Assembly (NCBI GenBank): GCA_949987705.1
Contig: OX465282.1
Span: 41,070,039-41,134,038, forward strand
Direction of reading: 5' to 3'
Length of the DNA: 64,000 nt
Origin: Thereva unica
Taxonomy: Eukaryota > Arthropoda > Insecta > Diptera > Therevidae
Shown here piece by piece: positions 22,273-33,925 of this stretch. Position numbers and translations under genes: made by a program. The notes beneath the pieces are model-generated. The model had not been told where the DNA came from, ran no database searches, and saw only the letters and a program-made list of their open reading frames with translations. The first letter of the stretch is position 1; each line of letters begins with the position of its first letter.

Positions 22273-22310
22273 CGTGTGGACCGAAAGGGTCGAACCCACA
22301 TCCCAACTAG

Positions 22311-22653
22311 TTTTATTTTATTCAATCAACACAAAACAAGATTTATCAAACATTTATTTTTTGTTTACAAACTCAAAAAATGTGTTCTTGCAGAAATGTT
22401 TTTATTTTTATTTTATTGTTGTTGTTGTTCATTTTTAACTAGCAAGGGCTAGTGTACCCTATAAGGGTCCTTTAATGATCCGAGCCTTGCAGCTTAGTTA
22501 ACCACGAATTTTTGATGTGAATTTTTATTTTATTCAACCACAACACAAAACAAGATGTAATTTAAAAAAAACACTGCTTGTTTATTCAAAAGAACAACAA
22601 TAATACTTGAGCTATTGACAGTTTGTTCATACAGTTGTATCTTTTTACAGCGG
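22311..22653. other. T-rich remainder of the CCAGG insertion (copy B)
   Basis: Matches 11128-11471 of copy A. Contains (gtt)n and the segment ctagcaagggctagtgtacc. No gene seen. Confidence 0.5.
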
Positions 22654-25059
22654 TTATTGTAACATTTTTCGTATTTGAATATTGTGGTTTCTTTCGAAGG
22701 CACGAAAATTTTTCTTTCGACCTACGCGAACGCTAAAATTTTTAGCGACAAAATTTTTCGACTTCAAATTTTTTTCGACCCAGGATCTGGCATGAGTCTG
22801 TCCTGTATCGAAGCTGTACGAGTAACGTAGAGTACCGTCGTCAGCGAAGCTGAGAAGTGGGTTGGAGGGGACTGAAAGTAGGTCATTTATAAAAATGAGA
22901 AATAGGGCCGGTGATAAAATTGACCGCTGGGGGACTCCCGCAGAGATGGGGTGAGATTCAGATTTGACGCCGTCCAATACTACCTTAATTGAACGGCCGG
23001 AAAGGAAACTCTCAACCCACTTATACAGAAGCGAGTCAATTCCAATAGCTTGGAGTTTAGCTAACAAGGCTGAGTGCCATACTCTATCAAAAGCCTTGGA
23101 GATATCCAAAGCAACCAAACTGGATTCACCAGATCCATGCAAACTTTGATGGAGGTGCTCTGTAAGGCAAACTAAAAGATCACCAGTGGATCTTTTTTGT
23201 CGGAAGCCGTATTGTTTGTCGTTGATAAGTTGGTTGGATTCTAGATATCCCATTAGCTTTTTGTTGATTATCGTCTCCATGGTTTTGCAGAGATTAGAAG
23301 TAATTGCTATTGGGCGGTAGTTGGAGGGGTCGCTGGAGTCACCTTTTTTCGGTATGGGCTGAACATGAGCAATTTTCCAAGAATCTGGATAAACTCCGGA
23401 GAGGTATGATAGGGCAAAAAGTTTGCGCAGAGGTTTAGCCAAAGGTGAGGCGCATTGTTTAAGACGATGGGGGGTATATTATCGGGTCCAGTGGATTTAT
23501 TGGCGTCGAGCTCTTTGAGACACGTGTACACCTCGCGAGTCCTGAAGAAAACCCTGGGCATTAAATGAGCATTGAGCTCGAGAACCGGGGGTAGCGTATT
23601 AGTTTCGGGTAGAGAAGAATTTGATGAAAACAGAGATGCTAGTAAATCGGCCTCCTTCTCATTGTGGATAAGTGAAGGAGTTGTGGATGAAGTGAAATTC
23701 TTCTTAATGGAGCTTACCAAGGACCAGAAGTTTTTGCTACCAGAAGTTGCGTTAAGGAGTTTACTTCTCAACTTGCTGTCAAATGAATTTTTGACATTCC
23801 TGATGGTGACTTTACAGGAATTTCTAAGTTTTATATATTCTAGGCGGCGCGATTCACTCGGTAAACTCTTGTATGCTCGAAAGGCGGCTTCTTTGTTTCT
23901 AATTGCGTTCATACACTCCTGATTAAACCATCTGTTGGGCCTAGGCTTCACAGATTTGGTAGAATGAGGAATGAATAAATGCATTCCTGCCTGAATGATC
24001 CTGGTGATACGGATAGCGACAGAGTTGTTTTTGGTTCGGAAACACTGGTACCAGTCAGTGGCTTGGAAATAATGAATAAGTCCCAGCTAATTGGCCTTCC
24101 CATAATGCCATACAGTTCTCCTGACTGGTTTGGGAGGGGTGGGAAATTCGAAAGGGAAGCTGGCACTGACTAAGCAGTGGTCCGAATTGCCGAGAGGTGA
24201 ATCTACTTCGACGGAGTACCTCGCTGGATGTGAGGTAAGAAAAAGATCAAGGAGATAAGTTCCTTGATCAGAAACATCCGGGACTCTCGTGGAATGATCC
24301 ACAATTTGGTGTAAATTATTGGTGTCTGCAAAGAGCATTTGAGTAAGTCAGACGCTTTACATTGTGAACATTGAAATCACCCGCAACAATGATTTCACAC
24401 TCAGGATTGGATGATAAGAATCCCGAGATCTGTTCAGAGATAACATCAAATGATGAAGTTGAAGCTTCGTTACTTATGTTAGGGCTTCTGTAAAGGAAGC
24501 AGAAGAATATGACGTGGCTTCGGAAGATGATTTTAATCCAAAGATAATTAAAATCTGAAGTCGTGCTTGAATATATTAAGTCATTATCGGGTGATATTTG
24601 GGTTTCACTAAGTGCGAAGATTGGGGGTTTATAATTCAGTAAGTGGCACTCAACAAACGAGAAATTCGCATGAAGTCCACGAATGTTACAGACGTCAATA
24701 GCAATAGCGACCTGTAACGGGACTTCGGTTGCGCGGGTTCAATCGCCACATTCTTAGAGATATTTTCCGGAATTACATTTGCCGCATCCATCAGAGGCAA
24801 TGAAATTTACCGCGTCAAAGTGTTATGCCTTTTGAGACGGGACAAATTTCATCGACCGTTAGATTTTGGCCGCGACACGTGCAGGTCCGAGAATCGAGTG
24901 AGGAAAGGGAGCAAGGGTACTTACTTGTGCGTCGGTCGCGAGTCTTGTCTAGTAAAGGGTGATGAAGCCTTGCCGTTACACTGCGTCGATTGTGTTGTTG
25001 TTTTGTTTTTCTTTTTGTCAACACTTTTTCACTTCACTTTTTTGTGTTTTGTGAGATAA

Positions 25060-25578
25060 GAAATAAGATAAGTATACATAAACTTCATCTAAAAGATGAG
25101 GAATAGCTAATGCGAAATTTGGAGAAGCCAGAAAAGACTGACTGTCGTGGCGGTGATAAAACACTAAAGCCAGAATATGATTCATTAACTAAAATCAGAA
25201 CTTTCCTGGAGGAAGGAATTCAGAAGTGAATTTAAGCGCAATTAAAAAAAAGCCATAACGTTAGTTCACTGATATATAATATTATTCCTCCAAATAATAT
25301 ATAATATTATTCCCCCAATAACAAATTATGGTTTCACATTTTTCTTTAACTAGATTTTTTTTCAGTTTCTGTAGCTTATTTGCTAGAGGGAATAGAAACA
25401 GTGCAATTCTAAGGTAGATAGTCATGTTTTCTAATACAATTGATTGCAAATTAGTATTTAACTTTTATTTAAACTGCTTAATAATTTCTAAATCATCTGC
25501 GTGTAGCTATACTTTCTCTAAATGATGAATATGTACGTATGTAAAGAGCATAATGATGAAGCTGTTGTTGCATAATTT
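25060..25578. repeat. Intergenic with two 25-bp repeats (copy B)
   Basis: Equivalent of 13881-14467, with only two units of the 25-bp repeat at about 25271-25316. Confidence 0.7.
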
Positions 25579-25914
25579 TCAGCTTCCATTTTTTTCAATG
25601 ATTTTTCTTGTTAAATTAATATTACTCATTCCAATTATAAATAATAATAGATTTATACCCAACTTTTTAAAATATTTAACAAGCGTACTGCAGATACCGC
25701 ATAATTCATTAACTGCAGTAATTTCCTCTATGGATTTGTCCAATGTATTGTTAAGCAAATGGTTTATACGACAAATATGATTGCATGAACGAAATGAAGC
25801 AACCATGTTTGAACCCCTGTCTGTTACTACATAGACGTTATCATCGAGCTCGCAATTAAAATCATTTGCCAGATTACGTTTGAACTCTTCAGTGTTGTAG
25901 TAAATAATACACAT
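25579..25914 (-). pseudogene. hAT transposase fragment (copy B)
   Basis: 111-residue remnant with VYVVTDRGSNMVASF and CRINHLLNNTL. It has lost about 41 bp at the 3' side relative to copy A, a deletion shared with copies C and D. Confidence 0.65.
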
Positions 25915-26041
25915 TAAACAATTTTAAGGAGAAAATAAAAATTATATTTAGAAGGCCTGTGTTATCGGCCCCTTAGAAAAATTTTCATTGAATGAATGAA
26001 CAACCCGTATATAAAAAAATGTTTTTAAAAACTATTTATAT

Positions 26042-26554
26042 TGTGATGATTTATGCGCCATCTGTTTGTCAAAAAGCATAACCAACGATTGTCGGTAACA
26101 ACTCTGGTTGATGTCTGAACTAATGACTTATGTACTAAACTAAAATTGGAACGCTCGATAAGTGAAGACAACTTCAAGCTTCTGGACGAAAAGAAAAGAA
26201 CATACCACTAGGCTCGAGAATAGGGACTCGAGAAGGTTCCAGAAGTTAAATAAAGGTGGAGCTTGGATATAAAAGCGGCTTGCAGGCGCTGAGAAAGTCA
26301 GTTTTGATTTGAAAGGCGATAAAAGTGTTCTAAAGTGAGAAACAGTAAAAAGTGGTGATTTAAAAGTGAACTATAAAGCGATAGATAGAGTTTAATAGTG
26401 CGGGTTATTAAATTAAAAGTGATTAGTGAACTATAAGAATTGTGTTTGTAATTAAATTGTGTTTGGTTTGTAATAAATAAATTATTGTGTGGATAATTAA
26501 AAAGTGTATTCCTTAATTAATCCTACGAATCCGTTAAGCCGTAAAAACGTAACA
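26042..26554 (+). repeat. Gypsy 5' LTR (copy B)
   Basis: 513 bp, with a handful of substitutions relative to the other copies (for example gtgaactataag). Confidence 0.92.
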
Positions 26555-26666
26555 ATTGGTGTCAGAAGTGGGATTAATTAAGAGATAAGTGAAATAAGTG
26601 AACTTGAACAATAATTGTAACTGGAATTTAAATTTTGTGCGTGAGAAATAAGGACTTATTAATAAA

Positions 26667-27813
26667 ATGGGTCAAAAGTTAGTGGATTTGAGCACTGTGG
26701 AGTTGAAATGAGAATTAAGTAAGCGCTCGTTGTCAACAGTGGGGGCTAAAAGTGCCCTAACCGCCCTGCTTCGAGAAGCTATGGTGAACGAAGGTAAGGA
26801 TCCTGAAACCTACATGTTTGAAAGCGAGGTAGAAGCAGAACCAGAAGAAGCGACAGTGAGTATGGCAGAACTTTTTAAGACATTGATGGTGATGAAAGAG
26901 GCGCAAGAACGGTCATCAGCTGCGCAAGAGCTTGCATCGGCAGAGGTGAAGGAAGTGATCACGGCGAAAGTGTTGGCGTTAAAAGATGAACAGAAATTGT
27001 TAGCAGTAGCTCATGAACGCTCGTTAGCAGAACTCAAAGAGTCTATGGAAGAACAGAGAAACCAGATGGAGCAGAAATTCGAACTAATGTCACTCTCTGT
27101 TGACAAAAAGCTGGATAACGTAAAGGAAAATGTAAGGAATGATCTGGAAAATCTCGAATCTTCCATCAAGGCAAATGTGAGGAATGATCTGGAAAATCTC
27201 GAATCTTCCATCAAGGCAAATGTAAGGAATGATCTGGATAATCTCGAAACTTCCATCAAGGCAAACGTAAGGAATGATCTAGGAAAACTCGAAATTGAAC
27301 TAGAAACCGTCAGAGCCGATCTAGAAAGGGTAAAGATTCATCACCCAGTGACGGCATCTCACGAAGTCATCGGAGTTAGCAGCCTCCAACTTTCGACGGA
27401 CAAAGCCCGTGGTCTACTTACAAGCTCCAATTCGAAGCAGCAGCAGCAGCAGGCAATTTCTGGACTGAGGGGGAAAAAGCAACGGCCTTAACGTTGTCAC
27501 TAAGGGGCACAGCAGCAGAAATATTGCAGTCAATACCAGCAGAACATCGCAACAGCTACGGATTCTTAGTTCAAGCGCTGGAAATGAGTTACGGTGATCA
27601 ACACATGCAAGAGGTTTATCGACTTCAACTTCGCAATCGACTTCAAAAGCCAGGAGAAACTTTACAACAACTATGCGCCGACATCGAGAGGTTAGTGCAT
27701 CTGGCTTATCCTAGCTTCGGCCAAAACTACATCAACGAAGTAGCAAGAGAGGCTTTCCTTAACTCTTTTGCTGACCGAGATCTACAACAGGCAGCCAGAT
27801 TGGCCGGAAAGAA
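26667..27813 (+). pseudogene. Gypsy gag, truncated (copy B)
   Basis: As in copy A: ATG at 26667, TGA at codon 15, four 15-residue repeats, frameshift before the capsid, cut at the B/C junction in the capsid C-terminal region. One missense difference (MFESEVEAE for MFEGEVEAE). Confidence 0.88.
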
Positions 27814-28356
27814 TGGGGGTCTTTAGTGGAGAAACATGTTCTACCTAATTTAACCCAGATTTCTTGCCATTTTACACTGTTTATTTAAAAAAAATAATTA
27901 CGTGATATTTGTCGAGATCCCCCCTCTCCCCCACGTAAGATTTGGTGAGATTCTGCTCGACCCCCTCCCCCCCTAAACGGCTCACGTAATTTATGGACGA
28001 CCCCTTTCCGTATTTTATTTGTTTTTATTGTTTTGTTGGAATGGAACTTTTCGATACGGAAAGATTTATTTTAAAAGCAGACCGGCGATTTTCCTCAGAG
28101 GAATATTCAGATAGGGTAAAAAAGAAATAGGGTGTACCCAATAGCGCCTTTTATTCCTTTTCAAACCTCTGATGCCTTTTTGCGACACAAATACCACAAC
28201 ATTTTTTCTTTGATTTCCATTTTAAAAATAACATCTGACATTGTGAGATGGCCGCCAATGTGAGATGGCCGCTGCATTTGGCAACTTGTAAAATTTGATG
28301 TAGCCATAGTTACGTTGCTGGCTACGCTGCCATGGCATCCTAATGTAATAGCGGCC
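27811..28356. mobile_element. Right halves of the two TIR elements (copy C)
   Basis: As in copy B: nested element end at 28004 and outer element end at 28356 followed by TAA. Carries the 17-bp duplication shared with B. Confidence 0.85.
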
Positions 28357-29715
28357 TAACGCTCCAAACAATGTTATGTTTTACTTAGTTGAGAGGAGCA
28401 TACATACCTCTAAAGATTGATGAGTTAAAAAGAAAATTAGAACAATCAATATATTAGCTGGTAAAATAAAGTCCAATTAATTAACATTGAAATAACAATT
28501 TTTTTTATGTGGCAGTGCTAAGCTCAGGAGTCACCCTTTGTACTACCAGTCCGTCATGTCATTTGTCATGTCATGGTGCAATGTCTAGCAGTAAGCTTAG
28601 TACGGGAGGGAGGATGGCGGAATAGGTTGATTATAAAGGTACGGGGGGGTATTGAAGAAGGTGGTGATGAACCCTGCTTTTGAACTCTTGGATGTTGTAG
28701 GAGCTCGGAAAAACTGACTGCGAGATATTATTCCACAGTCGAGTTGTTCTATTTACAAACGAATTCATATCTTGTGAGTGCGTGAAAGGGGGAGTTGCAG
28801 GTGGAGAGAATAAGACGAGTGGGCTAATCTGGTGTTACGGGTGTAGGATTGCCGTGGAGGCAGGAGAGCTTTTAGCTCGGAGGAACAGTCACTATGAAAG
28901 TAGCGATAAAATTTTGTCAGTGTTGCTACATTCCTACGGTGGCTCAAGGGGTCGATGGTGGAGCAGATGGTGTCGCCATCAATTAGTTTAAGGGCCCTTT
29001 TTTGGACCTTATCTAACCAGGCTAAGGTGGTTATTGGAGCGCCGCCCCAAACGATGGAGTTATATTCGAGAAGAGGCCGAATGTAGGAGGATTTATAAAT
29101 AACAGCACGGGCCGATGGCTGGAGGAGGAACTTGCACCTCTTACGAAATACCAAGCACTGAGATACTTGTTTGGCGATTTGGAATATGTGGTCATTCCAT
29201 CGCAAGTCTTTGGCTAAAGTCACGCCTAAGATGTGTAGAGATGGGTCGGCCTTTAGTACCACGCCATCCACTTTCAAGGATGGTGAGGTGTTGATCTTTT
29301 CTTTGAAATAAGACAGTACTTGGTTTTGGTGGGGTTGAATTCAACACGATTTTTCTCTCCCCACTCTAGAATGAGTTCAATGTCATTATTAATAGAGTTG
29401 AACATTAGTTCACGATCATCAAACCAGGGGCCGGTTCGTGTATGTAGAAAACGAAAATTTTTTTTCGTCTCGGGTTCGCGTAAGTTGAAAAAATTGAAAA
29501 TTTTCGCCTGAAGCCGACGAAAGGCACTCGAAAGGTCTTGGGTTATCGAGTTCTTGCATTATTATGAGTAATAATTTTGAAATATTAAGTTAAACTTTTA
29601 TAAATTTCATATGGTAATAATTTTTTAAAATTGTAAATCTTAATAGCACAAGCACAAGATTTCAAAAAAAGTTCCATTCAAAAAATGTAGATTTTCTTTA
29701 CAAAAATATTTTTTA

Positions 29716-32700
29716 CTAGCTGGAACCCTGTGCGCCTCGCTGCACAAATAAGCCAATAGTATGGCGTGCACCAAAACAATTGGGAATCTCAAAATCGATG
29801 GGCACTGAGAGTCTCAAATCCCGGGATGCAAGTACATTCGTAAAGAAAAGTGTAACTCCGTTCGTTAAAAAACCCAAATCAATTGCTCATTTATATCCCT
29901 AATCACAATTCAGCGGTCTCACTGCCACACTTGTCGTGGTCAGATGCTATGAGGGAGTGTTTTTGCCCGTAAATGAATTTCGAAGAAGAAATTACAATGC
30001 ACGCCCGCTTGAACTTTATCCATACACGAAATTTTAATGGGTGTGAAATTGTCAGTTCGCCGCCTGTGCTTATATTTCCAATTCTTTTGGTACGCGCTAT
30101 AGCTTCCGTTTATTTTGCAGTTGAGGTGATAAGAATTTTAATATACAGTAGGAGCCATTTTCGTATTTTTGATTCCGAATAATATCGATGCTATCGATTG
30201 AAATTTCGCTATTTGAAACGACCAAAAGTTGGTTTTTTCAATACTGTTCCATAGATGTGATGCTTTCAAGCATGCATCCGTTCAGCTCATTTGCAGGCTT
30301 TGATCGAAGTATACCAGGCAAAGTTGAGCAAGTAGTGTCAGAGCGCCTACCATGGCTTAGGTTTCCCTCGGAAATCTTGAAAAGCCCTGTCATGCGCTTC
30401 GACCTATTTTTTATAGGCTATGGTGCATTCGCTCCAAAATAATAATTTTGCACGGATGTGGCAATACGGGAGTTTTTACTGATGTTACATGTAGGTGTTT
30501 CTCTCTGGTTCAAATTCAATAGGAACTTGGGTGCTCAATAAACTAAACATCCACCATCAAGTAGCGTTGATGCAATTCCCGATGATGTCACACTTCACAC
30601 TATGAATGGAGACAGTTAATACGTTCAATAAGCAACGTTTGGCAACATTGGGCGAACTTTTCAAACATTTAACGGCATGATAAAGAGTAATTTTTCCGTA
30701 AGAAATATGAAAAAAAAAATATGTCCCATGCAAAATTATTGTATGTTGAAAAATCAAGCACCTTGAAATCTATGCAAATTTCCAGGTACCATAGCTCAAA
30801 AAGAAAAAGCGACGAACATCTGATTATTGAATTTGTCGTCTTTTTGGTTTCGAGACCTTTCATTTAAGCCATACATTGCTAAAATCAGGCACATGCAGGC
30901 GAAGTTACTTCAATCCAAGTTCAGAGAACCGCGTCCTTCGCGATAAATCTGATTTTTTCAACAAAATTGTACGGCAACTATCCGTAAATAAACTCCGATC
31001 GATCTGAAACTTTGGAAATCGTATTTTTTTCGGAAAAAAACCAAAACAAAATGGATCTGACTTCTTTAGCAGAAATTTGAAGAGTACCTCCCATACAAAA
31101 GTTTCGGATTTTTCTATATCAGTACACTACAGCTACCCGAAGGTTTCGAGATAGCCTATATGTTATTCTGAAGTATGAGCTACATTATTGTAAAGTTTCA
31201 TTAAAATCTATTCAGTAGTTTTTGCGTGAAAGAGTAACAAACATCCATACAAACATTCGCGTTTATAATATTAGTAAGATAGCCTATAGCAAAAAACCTG
31301 TGTGCGTTGCAAGGCTTTTAAATAAAAAAAAATTATGTGTGCGTTGTACGCGGTAGGAAAAAAAACCAATAAATCTGGAAAAAAATTCCCTCTTCCCAAT
31401 CTTATCGGTGATTCAATTAGAACAGCGTTATGTATTCAAGTAGATGCATCTAAACATGTAACTTCTCGGTGAATTGGAATTTTAACTTTCTCTTTTCGGT
31501 TAGCCGTTACACTGCTCCCTTCTTACTCAGTATTCGTCCCGAACACAGCTTCCTCCAGGTCCCGTTTTTTCCGATCGAACTTTTTGGAAGCGATAGATGA
31601 CATCGTTTAACCTCGTGATGACAATTTAGGGGCGCCCAAATTTGCAAACTTCGACTCTTTCTACCGTTTTTACTGTTTCTATACTGGTTAGAGGGAATTT
31701 TAGAAATTTACTACATTTCAGAATGTGGCTTGGGAAAATTCGTGCGTCATATTGGACCCGCAATTTTGAATTTATAAGCTTTGATCATAAATTCGTTGTT
31801 TGCCCTAAAAGCCCCCAGATACCGATTTTCATTGCAATCGGAATACAATTGGAAAGATTCGTCGGCCATATTGGCGCGGCCATTTTGAATTTATAAGTTT
31901 TGATCATAAATTCGTTATTTGCAACCTTATACCCTTGACACACTGCAGCATCGAATGAACATTGCAGTATCATTCGGCTAAGAATGATCATTCGCGCCCA
32001 GTATGTCATGTCCAATGTTCATTTAACAGCTTCATTCGTCATTCAATCGAATGAAGTCAAAATAACTTCATTCAATGAAGATGGAAGTGAAATTGGGAAA
32101 TTATCGAACAACTTTCCATGAAATTTCCAGTAGAATTTCCAACTGAAATACCTAACTGTCAAACTGTCATTCAGATTTCAGAATTTTTTTAAAAGTAGTA
32201 GGTTCTATTGTAAATAACTGTTGTTGGGCCTCAATTAATAATTTTTATTAAATTTAAAATTATAAATCACTATGTAATCACTTTCAGTTCATATATTTAG
32301 CAGTTTGTGTAAAGTTTCTATTTTGACAGTTCCAATGAACCTTGAGAAATGCAGTGTGTCGCTTCTAAAATGAATGATCATTGAAAGCCAATGAAGTTGG
32401 AAGAATGCTCATTCGTTTTTGCAGTGTGTCAAGGGTATTAGAAACCCCTAGATATTCACTTTCATTGGAATCGGAATACAATTGGAAAAATTCGTCCGCC
32501 ATTTTGAATTTATAAGTTTTGATCATAAATTCGTTATTTGCAACCTTAAAATCCGCCAGATTTCGATTTTCATTGGAATCGGAACACAATTGGCAAATTC
32601 GTCGGCCATATTGGCACGGCCATTTTGAATTTATAAGTTTTGACCACAAATTCGTTATAAGCGACCTTAAAAACCTCTATATACCAACTTTCATTAAAAT

Positions 32701-33925
32701 CGGAACACAATTTGCGTGGCCATTTTGAGTTTTCGGCGGCCATGTTGAATTTTTTTTATAAATTATAGCCTATATGTTATTCTGATATATGAGCTATATT
32801 ATTGTAAAGTTTCATTAAAATCCATTCAGTAGTTTTTGCGTGAAAGAGTAACAAACATACATACAAACATTCACGTTTATAATATTAGTAAGATTAACTT
32901 CCCAGTATAGGAAGTTATTGTAATCGGTCCGAAAATCGAAATCGAAAATTTCTACGTATTTTCATCTTTCAAGGTCCCAGGAGCATTTTAAGCAAAAAAT
33001 TGGGAGGAAGTATGTGTGTGTGTGTGTGTGTATGTGCGTACGGATGTGGTCATTTTTTCCTGCACGATATCGTGCGAACCAAAACTGATATCGACTTCGT
33101 TGAGGTGTTGTTCGAAGCGTATTAACCGAAATATGATCTGAAAAGAATTTCATGAAATTTGGTCCAGCCGTTTTTTTGTTTGAGCGACGTAAGTGATTTT
33201 TGTACCTGCACGATATCGAACCACGAAAGATATTGACTTACTTGAGGTGCCGTTCGAAGCGTATTAGCGACTATATTATCTGAAAAGATTTTTATAATAT
33301 TCGGTCCAGCGGTTTTTTGGTTTAAATGACTTAAGTGATTTTTGTACCTGCACGATATCGCGCGAACTATAAAAGATATCGACTTAGTTGACGTGCCGTT
33401 CGAAAAGTATTAACCAAAATATGATCTGAAAATATTTTCATAAAATTCGGTCGAGCCGTTTTTTTCTTTAAGCGGCGTAAGTGATTTTTGTACCTGCACG
33501 ATGTGGCCCAGATATTGACTTACTTGAGGTGCCGTTCGAAGCGTATTAGCGACAATATAATCTGAAAATATTTTTATAATATTCGGTCCAGCGGGTTTTT
33601 GGTTTAATTGACTTCAGTGATTTTTGTACCTGCACGATACCGCGCGAACTAAAAACTATATCGACTTCATTGAGGTGCCGAAAAACATTAATACATCAAT
33701 TTTATATACATTTTCGTCATCCTAATCTTGTAAGTGCGCAAATTTAGTTTGACATTTTAACGAAAATATTGATAAACAATTGTGACAAATTCTCGGTATT
33801 ATACATATATTCAATATTGCCTATTGTTCATTTATTATTAAAATATCCAATCATAATATTCAACATCCATCATACTGGGAAGTTGATCGTGTGGACCGAA
33901 AGGGTCGAACCCACATCCCAACTAG
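29716..33925. mobile_element. CTAG-ended composite insertion (copy C)
   Basis: Orthologue of 18602-22310, 4210 bp because of a 508-bp MITE plus TTA at 31930-32440. The internal 146-bp array (about 33062-33690) has two small private deletions. Confidence 0.55.
31930..32437. mobile_element. 508-bp MITE, TTA duplication, only in copy C
   Basis: Ends taCCCTTGACACACTGCA on the left and the exact complement on the right (tgcagtgtgtcaagggta, ending 32437). TTA flanks it (31927-31929, 32438-32440), while copy B has a single uninterrupted TTA there. This is a clean insertion allele. A 3-bp TTA duplication fits PIF/Harbinger. No transposase. Confidence 0.85.

Larger units (their letters stand above)
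18602..22310. mobile_element. CTAG-ended composite insertion, possibly Helitron-like (copy B)
   Basis: Against copy A (near 11127), 3709 bp are inserted precisely between A and T with no target duplication. The insert starts CTAGCTGGAACCCTGTGCGC and ends CCCACATCCCAACTAG. Helitrons insert at A/T without duplication and end in CTRR after a hairpin. Here both ends look like such a terminus: TGTGG/CCACA stem 10 bp before CTAG on the plus strand, and TGTGC/GCACA stem 13 bp before CTAG on the minus strand. No Rep/helicase is seen. Inside are two tails ending ataatattagtaagat (20166, 21269) and two tandem arrays. The Helitron assignment is inference. Confidence 0.5.
18315..22779. mobile_element. 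CCAGG-flanked insertion in LINE (copy B, with nested element)
   Basis: Same insertion as 10842-11597 of copy A (CCAGG at 18310-18314 and 22780-22784), now split by the 3709-bp CTAG-ended element. Confidence 0.6.
17516..24810 (-). pseudogene. LINE ORF2 pseudogene, copy B
   Basis: The C-terminal part (18163-17516) is open and almost identical to copy A. RT motifs from YRPIAITSN through KAFDRVWH, VPQRSILSPALF and SFADDG are open in one frame (23442-22654), since B lacks the near-FADD frameshift of A. B instead has a one-base deletion near 23459 that splits RT (VLKQ becomes VLNN). The shared TAG (24087-24089) is present, and the endonuclease frame is further broken near 24705. Each copy thus carries private lesions on top of shared ones. 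Confidence 0.85.
17383..25040 (-). mobile_element. Non-LTR retrotransposon (copy B), interrupted
   Basis: Same LINE as in copy A, split by the CCAGG-flanked insertion, here expanded to 18315-22779 by a second, CTAG-ended element. 3' end near 17383, 5' leader to about 25040. Confidence 0.75.
16697..27810. repeat. Tandem segmental copy B (11.1 kb)
   Basis: Same start and end as copy A, nearly identical over shared parts. Differences: a 17-bp tandem duplication near 17137 (also in C), the 3709-bp insertion at 18602-22310 (also in C), and one fewer 25-bp repeat unit than A and C. The junction with A reads ccggaaagaatgggggtc, with GAAT shared by both breakpoint sides. Confidence 0.93.
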
